From assembly GCA_947626885.1 (NCBI GenBank), contig CANQTX010000014.1, forward strand, positions 1 through 45,333: a stretch of 45,333 bases of DNA, in the 5' to 3' direction. Positions within the stretch are counted from its first letter, which is position 1; the number at the start of each line of letters is the position of its first letter. Shown piece by piece: positions 32,175 to 41,664 of this stretch. The stretch comes from an uncultured Clostridia bacterium. Its GTDB lineage: Bacteria; Bacillota; Clostridia; TANB77; CAG-508. The translations under genes were made by a program, and so were the position numbers. Below the pieces are notes generated by a model that had not been told where the DNA came from, did no database searches, and was given only the letters and a program-made list of their open reading frames with translations.

Positions 32175-34406
32175 GTGAAAAAGAAAAGAAATACAGAAAT
32201 CATTTGGAGAAATGCAAGTCTTATTTGTATAGGTGTTATTGTTACACTTCTTTTTCTTATTGTTATAGGAAAAATTGCTTATATTCAATTTGTCAAGGGA
32301 GAACAATATAGTCAAGAAGCATATAGTAAACAAGTTAAAAATCAAATTATTAGTCCCAATAGAGGAACCATTTATGATGTAAATGGAGAGATTTTAGCGC
32401 AAAGTATACCAGTAGATACGGTATCATTAAATGTAGGAAAAGTATGTTATGCTAACAAAAAAAAGGTACCTGATGAAGTAATTGCAGAAGGAATTTCTAA
32501 TATTTTTGATATTACGTATGAAGAAATGCTAGAAAAATTACATACAACTAATTCATTAATTGTTATAGAGAAAAAGGTAGAAACCAATAAGGTGGATGCT
32601 TTGAAAACTTGGATGAAGGATAATAAAATAACGGTTGGTATTAATATTGATGAAGATACAAAAAGATATTATCCATATAATGATTTGGCTTCTAATTTAT
32701 TAGGTTTTTGTGGAGAAGATAATATAGGCTTAGTTGGTTTGGAAGAAAGATGGAATGATACTTTAACGGGTACTGCTGGAAAAATTGTAACAGCAACAGA
32801 TGTAAATGGAAATGCTATATCAGATGAAAACGAAGGATATGTTCCAACAGAAAATGGAAATAATCTTTATCTTACAATCGATACAAAAATTCAAGCTATT
32901 GCAGAGAAATATTTAGAACAGGCTATGAGTGAAAATAGCACAGCAACTAGTGGAAATGTAATCATTATGAATCCCCAAACGGGAGATATTTCAGCAATGG
33001 CAACATATCCAGATTACAATTTAAATAAGCCATCAGATGTTGCAAGTACAGGATATAAGGAAGAAGAGTGGAATACATTAGATAGTGCCACTAAAAGTAA
33101 TATATTACAAGATTTATGGAAAAATAAAGCAGTAACGGATACCTATGAACCAGGATCAACCTTTAAACTCATTACAGCATCTGTTGGGTTAGAAGAAGGC
33201 TTTGTTCAAACAGATACACCAGGAGATTTTTTGTGTACAGGTTCCTATGTAGTGGCAGATCAACCTATCAGTTGTTGGCGAAAAGAACCACATGGAAGTC
33301 AAAGTTTAAGACAAGCACTTTGTAATTCTTGTAATCCAGCATTTATGCAATTAGGACAAAGAATTGGAGCAAAGATGCTATATAAATATTTTCAAGCATT
33401 TGGTTTGTTTGAAGCTTGTGGAAATAATATTGCTAAAGCATATCCAGGGGGATTTCACGAATTAAATAAAATGGCAGCAGTTGAGCTTGCTACCACTTCG
33501 TTTGGACAAAGATTCACCATATCACCATTACAATTGATTACTGCTGTTTCAGCAATATGTAATGATGGCATTTTAGTGGAACCTAAAATTGTAAAACAAA
33601 TTGAAAATACGGATACAAAAAGTATTGAAGTACTAGAAACAAATGAAATAAGACAAGTGATATCTAAAAATACAGCAGATAAGATAAAAAATATGATGCA
33701 ATCTGTTGTTGTAGAGGGAACAGGTAAGCATGCAGCTGTTGAGGGATATTCTATAGGAGGAAAGAGTGGTACATCAGAACCAAGAATTGGGAAAGAAGAA
33801 GAAGGGTATACAGCATCTTTTATTGCCATTTCTCCAATAGAAAATACACAAGTAGTGGTGCTTGTGGCTTTATATGGATTACAAGAAGGAGCAAGTCATC
33901 AAGGTGGACAAACTGCAGGTCCTGTAGCGTCACAGATTTTGTCCGAAGTTCTGCCTTACTTAGGAATAGCATCTAGTAATACAGAAGTAAAAGAAGATGC
34001 GCAAAAAGGATTAATGGCGGTTCCTAATGTTGTCAATCTTACAGTAGCTGAGGCAACGACTACATTACAAGAATTGGGATTTAATGTTAATAGTAATATT
34101 ACAGGAGATATTAATACAGTACTTGTAACAGACCAAATGCCTAAAACAGGTGTAGCACTTAGTCAAAATTCTGTTGTATGTTTATATACAGCTGAAAATA
34201 CGGAAAAAGCAGTTACGCAAGTGCCTAATATTAAGGGCATGACATCTGCACAAGCAATTAGTGCGCTAAGAGCTAAGAATCTTAATATAGAAGTAGAAGG
34301 AAGTAATGGTATTATTATATCTCAAGATCCAACATTTGAAACAGAAGTAGAAGAAGGAACAGTAGTGCATGTTGTTATAAAAGAAGAATTAACGGATGGA
34401 CAATAA
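32175..34406 (+). CDS. penicillin-binding protein (FtsI/SpoVD class) with two PASTA domains
   Basis: A 743-residue class B PBP. It has one N-terminal membrane segment (about 15-40), a dimerisation domain starting NRGTIYDVNGEILAQS, and a transpeptidase domain with EPGSTFKL (SxxK), CNSCNPAF (SxN) and GGKSGTSEP (KSGT). Two PASTA domains follow (MAVPNVVNLTVAEA, then VPNIKGMTSAQAI). It cross-links peptidoglycan at septa; PASTA-tailed members include SpoVD and PBP2x. The GTG at 32175 is the first usable start after in-frame stops, but its ribosome binding site is weak. dapF follows. Confidence 0.93.
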   Translation: MKKKRNTEIIWRNASLICIGVIVTLLFLIVIGKIAYIQFVKGEQYSQEAYSKQVKNQIISPNRGTIYDVNGEILAQSIPVDTVSLNVGKVCYANKKKVPDEVIAEGISNIFDITYEEMLEKLHTTNSLIVIEKKVETNKVDALKTWMKDNKITVGINIDEDTKRYYPYNDLASNLLGFCGEDNIGLVGLEERWNDTLTGTAGKIVTATDVNGNAISDENEGYVPTENGNNLYLTIDTKIQAIAEKYLEQAMSENSTATSGNVIIMNPQTGDISAMATYPDYNLNKPSDVASTGYKEEEWNTLDSATKSNILQDLWKNKAVTDTYEPGSTFKLITASVGLEEGFVQTDTPGDFLCTGSYVVADQPISCWRKEPHGSQSLRQALCNSCNPAFMQLGQRIGAKMLYKYFQAFGLFEACGNNIAKAYPGGFHELNKMAAVELATTSFGQRFTISPLQLITAVSAICNDGILVEPKIVKQIENTDTKSIEVLETNEIRQVISKNTADKIKNMMQSVVVEGTGKHAAVEGYSIGGKSGTSEPRIGKEEEGYTASFIAISPIENTQVVVLVALYGLQEGASHQGGQTAGPVASQILSEVLPYLGIASSNTEVKEDAQKGLMAVPNVVNLTVAEATTTLQELGFNVNSNITGDINTVLVTDQMPKTGVALSQNSVVCLYTAENTEKAVTQVPNIKGMTSAQAISALRAKNLNIEVEGSNGIIISQDPTFETEVEEGTVVHVVIKEELTDGQ

Positions 34407-34446
34407 ACGAATATCATCACAATAAAATAAGCATATTAAAAAATAA

Positions 34447-34486
34447 AAAACATACAATTTATCATAAAGAGGTGATTGTATGTTTT
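34447..34486 (+). promoter_or_regulatory. hairpin sequestering the dapF ribosome binding site and start
   Basis: AAAACATACAAT (34447-34458) pairs perfectly over 12 bp with ATTGTATGTTTT (34475-34486). The ATG (34480-34482) is in the stem and the GAGGTG site (34469-34474) is in the 16-base loop. The stem can extend with a 2-base bulge. No T-run follows, so translation control is more likely than termination. Confidence 0.6.
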
Positions 34487-35304
34487 ATTTTTCTAAAATG
34501 CAGGCAATAGGTAATGATTTTGTGATAATAGATGATATAAAAAATAATTTTGAATATAGTTTTAAGTTATTAGCTGAATTTTTTTGTGATAGACATTATG
34601 GTGTAGGAGCGGATGGAATTATTGTTGTAGATACAAGTGACGTTGCTGATTTTAAAATGCGTATTTTTAATAGTGACGGAAGTGAAGCAGAAATGTGCGG
34701 TAATGGAATACGCTGTTTTGCTAAATATGTATATGAAAAGAAGCTAACAGATAAGGAAATATTTCAAATTGAAACTTTGGCAGGAATAAAAGAAGTGAAA
34801 TTAACATTAGAAAATGAAAGAATTGTAAGCATGGTAGAAGTAGATATGGGAGAGCCAAGTTTTGATGATGAGAAAATCCCAGTTATTTATTTAGATGGAA
34901 GAGATGAGAAGGGAATAAAAGTTGAAGAAAATGAGGTTTACCCAATATCTATGGGAAATCCTCATGCAGTTTGTTTTGTAGATGATGTAGATAAAGTAGA
35001 AATAGAAAAGATAGGACCAATGATTGAAGATTATAAATATTTTCCCAATAAAACAAATGTTGAATTTGTACAAATCATAGATAAGAAACATATTAAAGTT
35101 AGGGTATGGGAAAGAGGTGTGGGAGAAACACTTGCATGTGGTACAGGCGCTTGTGCAGCAATGGTTATTTCACACATAAAAAAATCCACAGAAAGTGAGA
35201 TAACTGTGGATTTACCTGGTGGGAAATTGGAAATTACATATAATAAAAAAGTTATATTAAAAGGATCGGCAGAATTTGTATTTGAAGGCGAAATTGAAAT
35301 CTAG
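34480..35304 (+). CDS. dapF: diaminopimelate epimerase
   Basis: DapF converts LL- to meso-diaminopimelate for lysine and peptidoglycan synthesis. The 274-residue protein has both catalytic cysteines in MCGNGIRCFAKY and ACGTGACAAMV, with KMQAIGNDFVIID at the start, HYGVGADGIIVV, and MGNPHAVCFVDD in the middle. The ATG lies inside an RBS-sequestering hairpin. The murE gene is convergent across a long hairpin, consistent with meso-DAP wall chemistry. Confidence 0.96.
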   Translation: MFYFSKMQAIGNDFVIIDDIKNNFEYSFKLLAEFFCDRHYGVGADGIIVVDTSDVADFKMRIFNSDGSEAEMCGNGIRCFAKYVYEKKLTDKEIFQIETLAGIKEVKLTLENERIVSMVEVDMGEPSFDDEKIPVIYLDGRDEKGIKVEENEVYPISMGNPHAVCFVDDVDKVEIEKIGPMIEDYKYFPNKTNVEFVQIIDKKHIKVRVWERGVGETLACGTGACAAMVISHIKKSTESEITVDLPGGKLEITYNKKVILKGSAEFVFEGEIEI

Positions 35305-35321
35305 TATGGATAGTAAGAGTT

Positions 35322-35362
35322 GTTATTTAATAGGAAAATATCCCATATTCCTATTAAATAAC
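35322..35362. terminator. long hairpin between dapF and murE
   Basis: A perfect 15-bp stem (GTTATTTAATAGGAA 35322-35336 with 35348-35362) and an 11-base loop lie between two convergent genes. T-runs next to the stem are short, but the position suggests a shared terminator. Confidence 0.7.
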
Positions 35363-35387
35363 GATACCACTTTTTTATAAAATACCG

Positions 35388-36878
35388 CTATTCTTTTTTA
35401 TCCAGCATTTCATCAATAATTTGTGCAATCACTTTTCTTTCATCATAAGGATATTTAACACCATTTCTTTCTAAATATAAATCATGTCCAAGACCTGGAA
35501 TCACAATGATATCACCAGGTTTAGCAATAGATATGGCATAACGAATTCCCTCTGTTCTATCAACAATAATTTTATAAGGTTTGCCGGTTGGAATGATTCC
35601 AACTTCAATTTCTTTTAGAATTTTTAAAGGATCTTCTGTACGTACTTGATCAGACATTAAAATTGTATAATCTGCTAGTCTACCAGAAATTTCACCCATA
35701 ATAGGTCGTTTAGTAGCATCTCTATCGCCACCAACACCCCAGGCACAAATAACTCTTCCTTTTGCATAGCTTTTTACAGCAGTTAAAATACTTTCCAAAC
35801 TAGAAGGTGTATGTGCATAATCGATCATAATAGTAAGCCCTAATTTATTAGGAACAAGTTCACTCCTTCCTAGTACTTTTAAATCTTTTAAAGCATTTCT
35901 AATTTCATCTGCAGTAACACCAAAGTAAGATGTTGTAGCAATAGCACCAGCGGCATTATATACACTAAATCTTCCAGGAATACATGCTTCTATTTTTTCT
36001 TCTTTTCCCTTATAAGAAATAGAAAAATCAATATACGAATCTGTAATAATTAAACTTTCTGGATTAACTTTAAAATCAGCTTCTTCATCAATAGCAAAAG
36101 TTTTAATATCTTTATCAGGTAATAGCGATTTAATTGTACGAACTGTTTCATCATCATAATTAATAACACCGTGTTTAGCACGTTTTAAAAGTTCTAACTT
36201 GCATTGAAAATAGTCCTCCATATTGGGATGCTCTTTTGGACTAATATGATCTTCTGATAAATTGGTAAATACACCAACTTCAAATTCACAACCAGTAACT
36301 CTATCTAACTTCATGGCTTGTGAAGAAACTTCTAAAATAGCGATGTCTACACCTTTTTCAACCATGTTAGCTAAATGTTTTTGTATTTCAATACTTTCAG
36401 GTGTTGTTCTATCTGTATCTTCAATTTTTTCTCCATTGATGTAAACAGCAATACTACCAATTAAACCAACATGGAATCCATGTTCCTCTAGAATAGATTT
36501 AATCATAAAAGTAGTAGTTGTTTTTCCTTTTGTTCCTGTGACACCAATTAATTTCATTTTTTTAGAAGGATTATCATAAAAAGCACAAGCAACTTGTGCC
36601 AAAGCTTTCCTAGTATTAGACACAGCTATTGCAGTAATTCCTTCAGGTATATTTAATGAATTAACATCAACGTCAGGCTCAACAATAAGTGCTATAGCAC
36701 CGTTTTTAATGGCATCTGGAATAAATGTAATACCATTTTTAGCAAATCCATTAATAGCGATGAAAAGACCACCTTCCTTCATTTTTCTTGAGTCTGAATG
36801 TATATTTGTTATATTTAAATCGAGAGTTCCTACTTTATTAATTATTTCAACTTCAGAAATTAATGTTTCAAGTAACAT
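35388..36878 (-). CDS. murE: UDP-N-acetylmuramyl-tripeptide synthetase
   Basis: MurE adds the third amino acid to UDP-MurNAc-Ala-Glu. The 496-residue protein has the ATP loop GVTGTKGKTTTT, DRTTPESIEIQ (tripeptide substrate region), LEVSSQAM, FTNLSEDH and DYAHTPSSLE. The amino-acid selectivity motif, DNPR in classical DAP-adding enzymes, reads DQVRTEDP here, keeping the Arg. DapF next door favours meso-DAP. I chose the ATG at 36878 with AGGG 6 bases upstream; the frame extends to a TTG at 36899 with no such site. Confidence 0.93.
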   Translation of the reverse strand: MLLETLISEVEIINKVGTLDLNITNIHSDSRKMKEGGLFIAINGFAKNGITFIPDAIKNGAIALIVEPDVDVNSLNIPEGITAIAVSNTRKALAQVACAFYDNPSKKMKLIGVTGTKGKTTTTFMIKSILEEHGFHVGLIGSIAVYINGEKIEDTDRTTPESIEIQKHLANMVEKGVDIAILEVSSQAMKLDRVTGCEFEVGVFTNLSEDHISPKEHPNMEDYFQCKLELLKRAKHGVINYDDETVRTIKSLLPDKDIKTFAIDEEADFKVNPESLIITDSYIDFSISYKGKEEKIEACIPGRFSVYNAAGAIATTSYFGVTADEIRNALKDLKVLGRSELVPNKLGLTIMIDYAHTPSSLESILTAVKSYAKGRVICAWGVGGDRDATKRPIMGEISGRLADYTILMSDQVRTEDPLKILKEIEVGIIPTGKPYKIIVDRTEGIRYAISIAKPGDIIVIPGLGHDLYLERNGVKYPYDERKVIAQIIDEMLDKKE

Positions 36879-36995
36879 TTTTATCCCTTCCTTTCTCAAG
36901 ATGATTATGCTTGTATTATATATCTAATAGGAAGGTTTGTAAACAAAAATATAAAGTTGTTTATGATTGGAATTATTAAAAAATATGTGTATAAT

Positions 36996-37021
36996 TGTAA
37001 CAAATGCAAATAAAAAACGTC
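36996..37021 (+). promoter_or_regulatory. ECF-type promoter of the sigma-factor operon
   Basis: TGTAAC (36996-37001), exactly 16 bases, then CGTC (37018-37021). This matches ECF promoters of the TGAAAC-N16-CGTC type and lies 22 bases before the sigma gene, indicating autoregulation. Confidence 0.6.
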
Positions 37022-37043
37022 TAATATATAGAAAGGGGAAACC

Positions 37044-37538
37044 ATGCAAGAAATAGAAAAAATATATAAAGAATATTATTCAGTGGTATATAAATATTTG
37101 ATGTGTTTAACCCAAAATGTAGATATAGCAGAAGAACTAACGCAAGAAACTTTTTATAAAATGATAAGAAAAATAGATACTTATAGTGGTAATGCAAAAA
37201 TTTCTGTATGGCTATGTGAAATTGCAAAAAATATATGGTTTGATGAACTGAGAAAAAAGAAAAGGCGTATAAGAGTGATTGAAGAAGATGTGGACATGCC
37301 ATCAGAGGAGAATATAGAAGAAAATTATCTTGTAAAAGAAGAAGTTTCAGAAACATTTCAAAATATAGAAACATTAGATGAAGATACCAAAAGAGTGATT
37401 TATTTAAGACTAAATAGTGAACTTTCTTTTAAAGAAATTGGTAAAGTTTTAGGAAAATCAGAGACCTGGTCAAGGGTGACTTTTTATAGAGGAAAACAAA
37501 AATTAAAGGAGTGTGATGAAAATGGAAAAGAAATGTAG
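37044..37538 (+). CDS. ECF-family RNA polymerase sigma factor
   Basis: A 164-residue sigma factor. Region 2 reads YYSVVYKYLMCLTQNVDIAE ... LTQETFYKMIRKI, and region 4 reads IYLRLNSELSFKEIGKVLGK followed by SETWSRVTFYRGKQKL. There is no region 1 or 3. AAAGGGG precedes the ATG. Its 3' end overlaps the anti-sigma gene by 23 bases, so the two are co-translated. An ECF-type promoter lies directly upstream. The signal is probably an envelope stress, given the partner's ectodomain. Confidence 0.92.
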   Translation: MQEIEKIYKEYYSVVYKYLMCLTQNVDIAEELTQETFYKMIRKIDTYSGNAKISVWLCEIAKNIWFDELRKKKRRIRVIEEDVDMPSEENIEENYLVKEEVSETFQNIETLDEDTKRVIYLRLNSELSFKEIGKVLGKSETWSRVTFYRGKQKLKECDENGKEM

Positions 37539-38370
37539 TTTTGTACAAGATATTTTACCTACTTATATTGAAAAAATGACTTCTGAAGAAACAAATCAAT
37601 TTGTAGAAGAACATTTAAAAACATGTATGGAATGTCAAAAAGTGCATCAGGCGATGTTAGAAGATATCGAAAAGGCGACTATAAAAAATACAGAAGTTGT
37701 GAAAACAATTCAGAAATATAAAAGAAAAATTTTTAGGATTAAATTATTGATTTTTATCATTCTATTAGCAATATTTATCTATTTAGGAGGCTATTTCGGA
37801 TTTAGATACTGGGTAGTTAGTAAAGCTTTTAAGAGAAATACAAATTATGATGTTAATGGTAACTTTACGATAGCAGAGTATGAGGAGTCTATTGAAAGAT
37901 ATGAAAATCATGTTACTACCTATTATCAAGATAATAAAATGAAAAAAGTTTATGGTGATAAACTTTTAGAATATTATGATGGTAAAGATCATTACTACTT
38001 TAATGATGATGAAAAAACCTATTATGTTCAAAAAGATGTAGTTAATTCTGACAAACTCACGATAGACTTTGACATCTCAGGAATGGAAGATATTATACAA
38101 GGAGAAAAAATCAATCAACTTGCTATTTTAAAATATGTAATTTTTAGTGATAATGTCTTTATTCAAAAAGAAGGTTTTAGAAACAAAGAGTATTATGTCA
38201 TTAAAAATATAGAAGGTCAGCGTGTATTTCTAGATAAAGATACATTTTTTGTTGAAAGAGTAGAGAGAAGCTCAAAAGATAAAAAAGAATATAGAATTAC
38301 TACGGCAAGTGTTGGTTGGAGAGAAGTGCAAATGCCAGATTTATCACGATATACATTAATTGAAAAATAG
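37516..38370 (+). CDS. anti-sigma factor with zinc-finger and membrane anchor
   Basis: A 284-residue protein. The cytoplasmic N-terminus has a putative zinc-binding anti-sigma domain (VEEHLKTCMECQKVHQAM: H-x3-C-x2-C). A membrane segment follows near residue 75 (IKLLIFIILLAIFIYLGGY). About 185 outside residues end in MPDLSRYTLIEK, a pattern shared with the proteins at 9825 and 38454. The ATG at 37516 has AAGGAG 5 bases upstream. It would hold the ECF sigma factor at the membrane until a signal arrives. Confidence 0.87.
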   Translation: MKMEKKCSFVQDILPTYIEKMTSEETNQFVEEHLKTCMECQKVHQAMLEDIEKATIKNTEVVKTIQKYKRKIFRIKLLIFIILLAIFIYLGGYFGFRYWVVSKAFKRNTNYDVNGNFTIAEYEESIERYENHVTTYYQDNKMKKVYGDKLLEYYDGKDHYYFNDDEKTYYVQKDVVNSDKLTIDFDISGMEDIIQGEKINQLAILKYVIFSDNVFIQKEGFRNKEYYVIKNIEGQRVFLDKDTFFVERVERSSKDKKEYRITTASVGWREVQMPDLSRYTLIEK

Positions 38371-38453
38371 CATGTGCTGAAACATATTGATTTTATTAAG
38401 AGACCAATGTTAGATAAAGTATGGATTAATGACCAAAGAAAGGAGTGATGGAG

Positions 38454-39131
38454 ATGTTAAAGAAAAAAAGTAAGGATGTAGAAAATCATGAAGAAGTAAA
38501 AGTCATAAAAAAGCAATATAAAAAAATGAGGAATATAATTTTAATTTGTTTGAGTATATTTATTATTCTATTTGCTATAAAATTTTTACATGATTTTGTT
38601 ATCATTCATAAAGTACTAAAGGTAAATTATGCAGATTTAGGAGACAATTATAAAATAACATTTTATGAAAATCAATTACAAACACCAAGATATATTTACT
38701 ATAAAGATGGTATAACAAAATATGTATTACCAAATGCACCATCTAATATAGTGATTACAAAAGATGGATATTTGTATGTTATACAAACGGAAAAAAAGAC
38801 TTATACAAAATTTGAAAATGTGTTAGGCAATTCAAAAGGAGTATCATTATCTTATATGTCTTTTGGCGTTGATATGGATATACAACATATTTTGCAGTTT
38901 ATGATATTAGAAAGATGTAAAGTTAGTAAAGAGGAATATAAAAATCAAAATTACATTACTCTACAATTTGGAATGTATAAAATGTGGATCAATCCAACCA
39001 CGTATTATGTTGAAAAAGAGATATTTTCAGGACAGGTAACAGAGAAGGTAATAGAAAAAAATGTTGTAACAGAAGAAGATATAAAAATGCCAAACTTAGA
39101 AGGATATACAGAATCCGTTGTTTCACAGTAA
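38454..39131 (+). CDS. membrane protein paralogous to the anti-sigma ectodomain
   Basis: A 225-residue protein. A short basic N-terminus precedes one membrane segment (IILICLSIFIILFAIKF) and an outside domain like that of the anti-sigma factor, ending EDIKMPNLEGYTESV. It has no zinc-finger region. The ATG at 38454 is chosen because AAAGGAG ends 8 bases earlier; in-frame starts at 38445 and 38448 overlap that site. As the third gene of the ECF operon it may sense or tune the same signal. A terminator follows at 39157. Confidence 0.65.
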   Translation: MLKKKSKDVENHEEVKVIKKQYKKMRNIILICLSIFIILFAIKFLHDFVIIHKVLKVNYADLGDNYKITFYENQLQTPRYIYYKDGITKYVLPNAPSNIVITKDGYLYVIQTEKKTYTKFENVLGNSKGVSLSYMSFGVDMDIQHILQFMILERCKVSKEEYKNQNYITLQFGMYKMWINPTTYYVEKEIFSGQVTEKVIEKNVVTEEDIKMPNLEGYTESVVSQ

Positions 39132-39156
39132 ATAAATATTTATAGTAGAAATCAAT

Positions 39157-39202
39157 AAAAGGAGCATATAAATTTTAGGTAATAAAATTTAATGCTTCTT
39201 TT
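39157..39202 (+). terminator. intrinsic terminator of the ECF operon
   Basis: AAAAGGAGCAT (39157-39166 and flank) pairs with ATGCTTCTTTT (39192-39202) with one G-U pair and an inner AAATTTT/AAAATTT extension, followed by T-rich sequence. Confidence 0.7.
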
Positions 39203-39350
39203 GTTTCTTGGAAAACTAAAAATGGAGTTGAGTAGACTGAAATTGTATGATAAAATAGGAAAAACAAAAAGAGATTATAGGAACGAACGAAAAAACTTCT
39301 ATTGTAAATAGAAAAAATTATTCAAGAAAATAATAAGGAAAGAAGTAATC

Positions 39351-40943
39351 ATGATTCGAATAGAAAATATTAAAATAAGAGAAGATTTATCTAAACAAGC
39401 AGTTTTACAATATGTATGTAAAAAAAAGAAAATTCCTTTACAAGATGTCCTAGAATGGCGTATTGATAAGAAGTCAATTGATGCTAGAAATAAAAAAGAT
39501 GTACATTATAATTATAGTATTATAATGAAATGTAGAAATGAAAAAAGAATAAAAGGGGTAAGAAAGATTGAAGAATCTCAAGAATTGCATATTGTAATAA
39601 ATAGAAAGAGTGAAAAAAGACCTGTGATTGTTGGAGCAGGTCCATCAGGATTATTTTGTGCCTTAACACTTGTACAAAATGGAATGAAACCCATTATTAT
39701 TGAACAAGGGAAAAAAGTAGAAGAGAGGGAAAAAGATGTAGAAACATTCCGACAATACGCTATTTTAAATACATTGTCAAATATTCAGTTTGGAGAAGGA
39801 GGAGCAGGAACTTTTTCAGATGGCAAACTAACAACTGGTACGCATAACCCTTTGTCACAAAAAGTTTTAGAATTATTTTATGAATTAGGTGCTCCTGAAG
39901 AAATTTTATATACGAGTAAACCACATATAGGAACGGATAAATTAATTACAATAATAAAAAAAATGAGAGAATATATTGAAAGTCAAGGGGGAGAATTTTT
40001 ATTTTCTACTAAAGTAATAGATTTTCTTGTTAAAAATAATAAAATTACAGGTGTTGTTTGCCAACGATATGTTATAAAAGAAGGAGAAAAAAGAGACCGA
40101 ACAGATAGTTTTTCTATAGAAACAGATACAGTTGTTTTAGCAATCGGACATAGTGCAAGAGACACATTTTATAAATTATATGAAAAAGGTTTTGATTTAG
40201 AGAGAAAAAATTTTTCAGTAGGGGTACGTATTGAACATAAACAAGAAATGATAAATAAAGCACAATATGGTGAAGAAACAACATTGCAATTACCACCAGC
40301 AGAATATAAACTGGCCTATCACGGAAAAGAAAGGTCTTGTTATACCTTTTGTATGTGTCCTGGTGGATATGTTATGGCATCTTCGAGTGAAGAAAATACA
40401 GTAGTAACAAATGGTATGAGTAAATATGCAAGAGATGGAGAGAACGCTAATAGTGCTGTTTTGGTAAATGTAGTAACATCTGATTTTCCAGGAGATTCAC
40501 CATTAGCTGGAATAGAATTTCAAAAAGCGTTAGAAGAAAAAGCATTTATTTTGGGAGGAAAAAACTATTATGCACCAATTCAAAGAGTAGAAGATTTCCT
40601 AGAGAATAAAAAATCTATGCATATAGGAGAAGTAAAACCAACATATTTGCCAGGTGTCACTTTAAGTAACTTAAATGAAATTTTTCCGAAATGGATTTCT
40701 AAGACATTAAAAGAAGGATTGCTATATTTTGATACAGAAATAAAAGGATTTGCGAGTGCAGATGCTATATTAACAGGTGTAGAAACAAGAAGCTCTTCAC
40801 CAGTCAAAATAAAAAGAGACGAAAAATATATATCAAATATAAAAGGAGTATATCCCTGTGGAGAAGGTGCTGGATATGCAGGTGGAATTATGACAGCAGC
40901 AGTTGATGGAATGCGATGTGCGATTGCTATATTGGAAGAATAA
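39351..40943 (+). CDS. FAD-dependent oxidoreductase (COG2509 type)
   Basis: A 530-residue flavoprotein. After an N-terminal ferredoxin-like region (1-90) comes the FAD-binding Rossmann loop PVIVGAGPSGLFCAL, then FGEGGAGTFSDGKLTTGTHN, characteristic of the COG2509 group of uncharacterised dehydrogenases. The C-terminal GVYPCGEGAGYAGGIMTAAV completes the FAD site. The substrate is unknown. AAAGAAG precedes the ATG. The SprT-like gene follows 32 bp later, so the two probably form an operon. Confidence 0.9.
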   Translation: MIRIENIKIREDLSKQAVLQYVCKKKKIPLQDVLEWRIDKKSIDARNKKDVHYNYSIIMKCRNEKRIKGVRKIEESQELHIVINRKSEKRPVIVGAGPSGLFCALTLVQNGMKPIIIEQGKKVEEREKDVETFRQYAILNTLSNIQFGEGGAGTFSDGKLTTGTHNPLSQKVLELFYELGAPEEILYTSKPHIGTDKLITIIKKMREYIESQGGEFLFSTKVIDFLVKNNKITGVVCQRYVIKEGEKRDRTDSFSIETDTVVLAIGHSARDTFYKLYEKGFDLERKNFSVGVRIEHKQEMINKAQYGEETTLQLPPAEYKLAYHGKERSCYTFCMCPGGYVMASSSEENTVVTNGMSKYARDGENANSAVLVNVVTSDFPGDSPLAGIEFQKALEEKAFILGGKNYYAPIQRVEDFLENKKSMHIGEVKPTYLPGVTLSNLNEIFPKWISKTLKEGLLYFDTEIKGFASADAILTGVETRSSSPVKIKRDEKYISNIKGVYPCGEGAGYAGGIMTAAVDGMRCAIAILEE

Positions 40944-40975
40944 AAAAATGATAAAATAATATATGAGAAGGTAAA

Positions 40976-41551
40976 ATGGAAGAGACACTACAAGAATTAT
41001 TTAAAGAATGCAAAGGCGAGCTACAATCTATAGGAATAGATTTAGAAGATAAAAAGATTGGAAAAATAGATATTCACTTATCTAAAAGAAATAATAAAAG
41101 ATATGGATGCTGCAAACAAGAAAACCCTGTTTATACCACAAAACGCATAGAAATACGAGGCCATAAAAAAACAATACGATATGATAGATATCTTAATCAC
41201 CATATAGAAATTAGTCCATGGGTAATGCTATTAGAAAAAAATATTATAAAGAATACGATTATGCATGAAATGATTCATTGTTTACCATATTGTAATAATC
41301 ATGGAGTAGAATTTAAGAGATATGCCCATGAGATTAATAAAAAATTAGGGTACACTATTAGTAGAGTAGGTAACAAAGAAGAAGATTTCAAAAAAAGTAA
41401 TATTTCTTTTAAGCAAAAAGAAACGTACCATTATAAAATTTTATGTGAAAAATGTAAGCAGACATTTTATAGAAAAAGAATATCTAAGGAATTTACAAGA
41501 AAATATCGTTGTGGAACCTGTGGAGGGAAATTTATTATAGAATATTTATAA
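40976..41551 (+). CDS. SprT-like zinc metalloprotease-fold protein
   Basis: A 191-residue protein with the HExxH motif in MHEMIHCLPYCNNHG and a C-terminal zinc ribbon (CEKCKQTF ... YRCGTCGGKF). The order HExxH, then H, then zinc ribbon matches SprT/Spartan-like domains, which in eukaryotes cleave DNA-protein crosslinks; bacterial roles are little known. The ATG follows GAGAAGG. No membrane segment is seen. Confidence 0.85.
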   Translation: MEETLQELFKECKGELQSIGIDLEDKKIGKIDIHLSKRNNKRYGCCKQENPVYTTKRIEIRGHKKTIRYDRYLNHHIEISPWVMLLEKNIIKNTIMHEMIHCLPYCNNHGVEFKRYAHEINKKLGYTISRVGNKEEDFKKSNISFKQKETYHYKILCEKCKQTFYRKRISKEFTRKYRCGTCGGKFIIEYL

Positions 41552-41664
41552 TAAAATGATACATCTATTTTCTGAGAATGTATTGTGAAAATAGAATATA
41601 CAAGATACAAAGAAAAACCGTTTATCATATTATAGATTATTATAATAGGAGGTAATTTTAGAAA

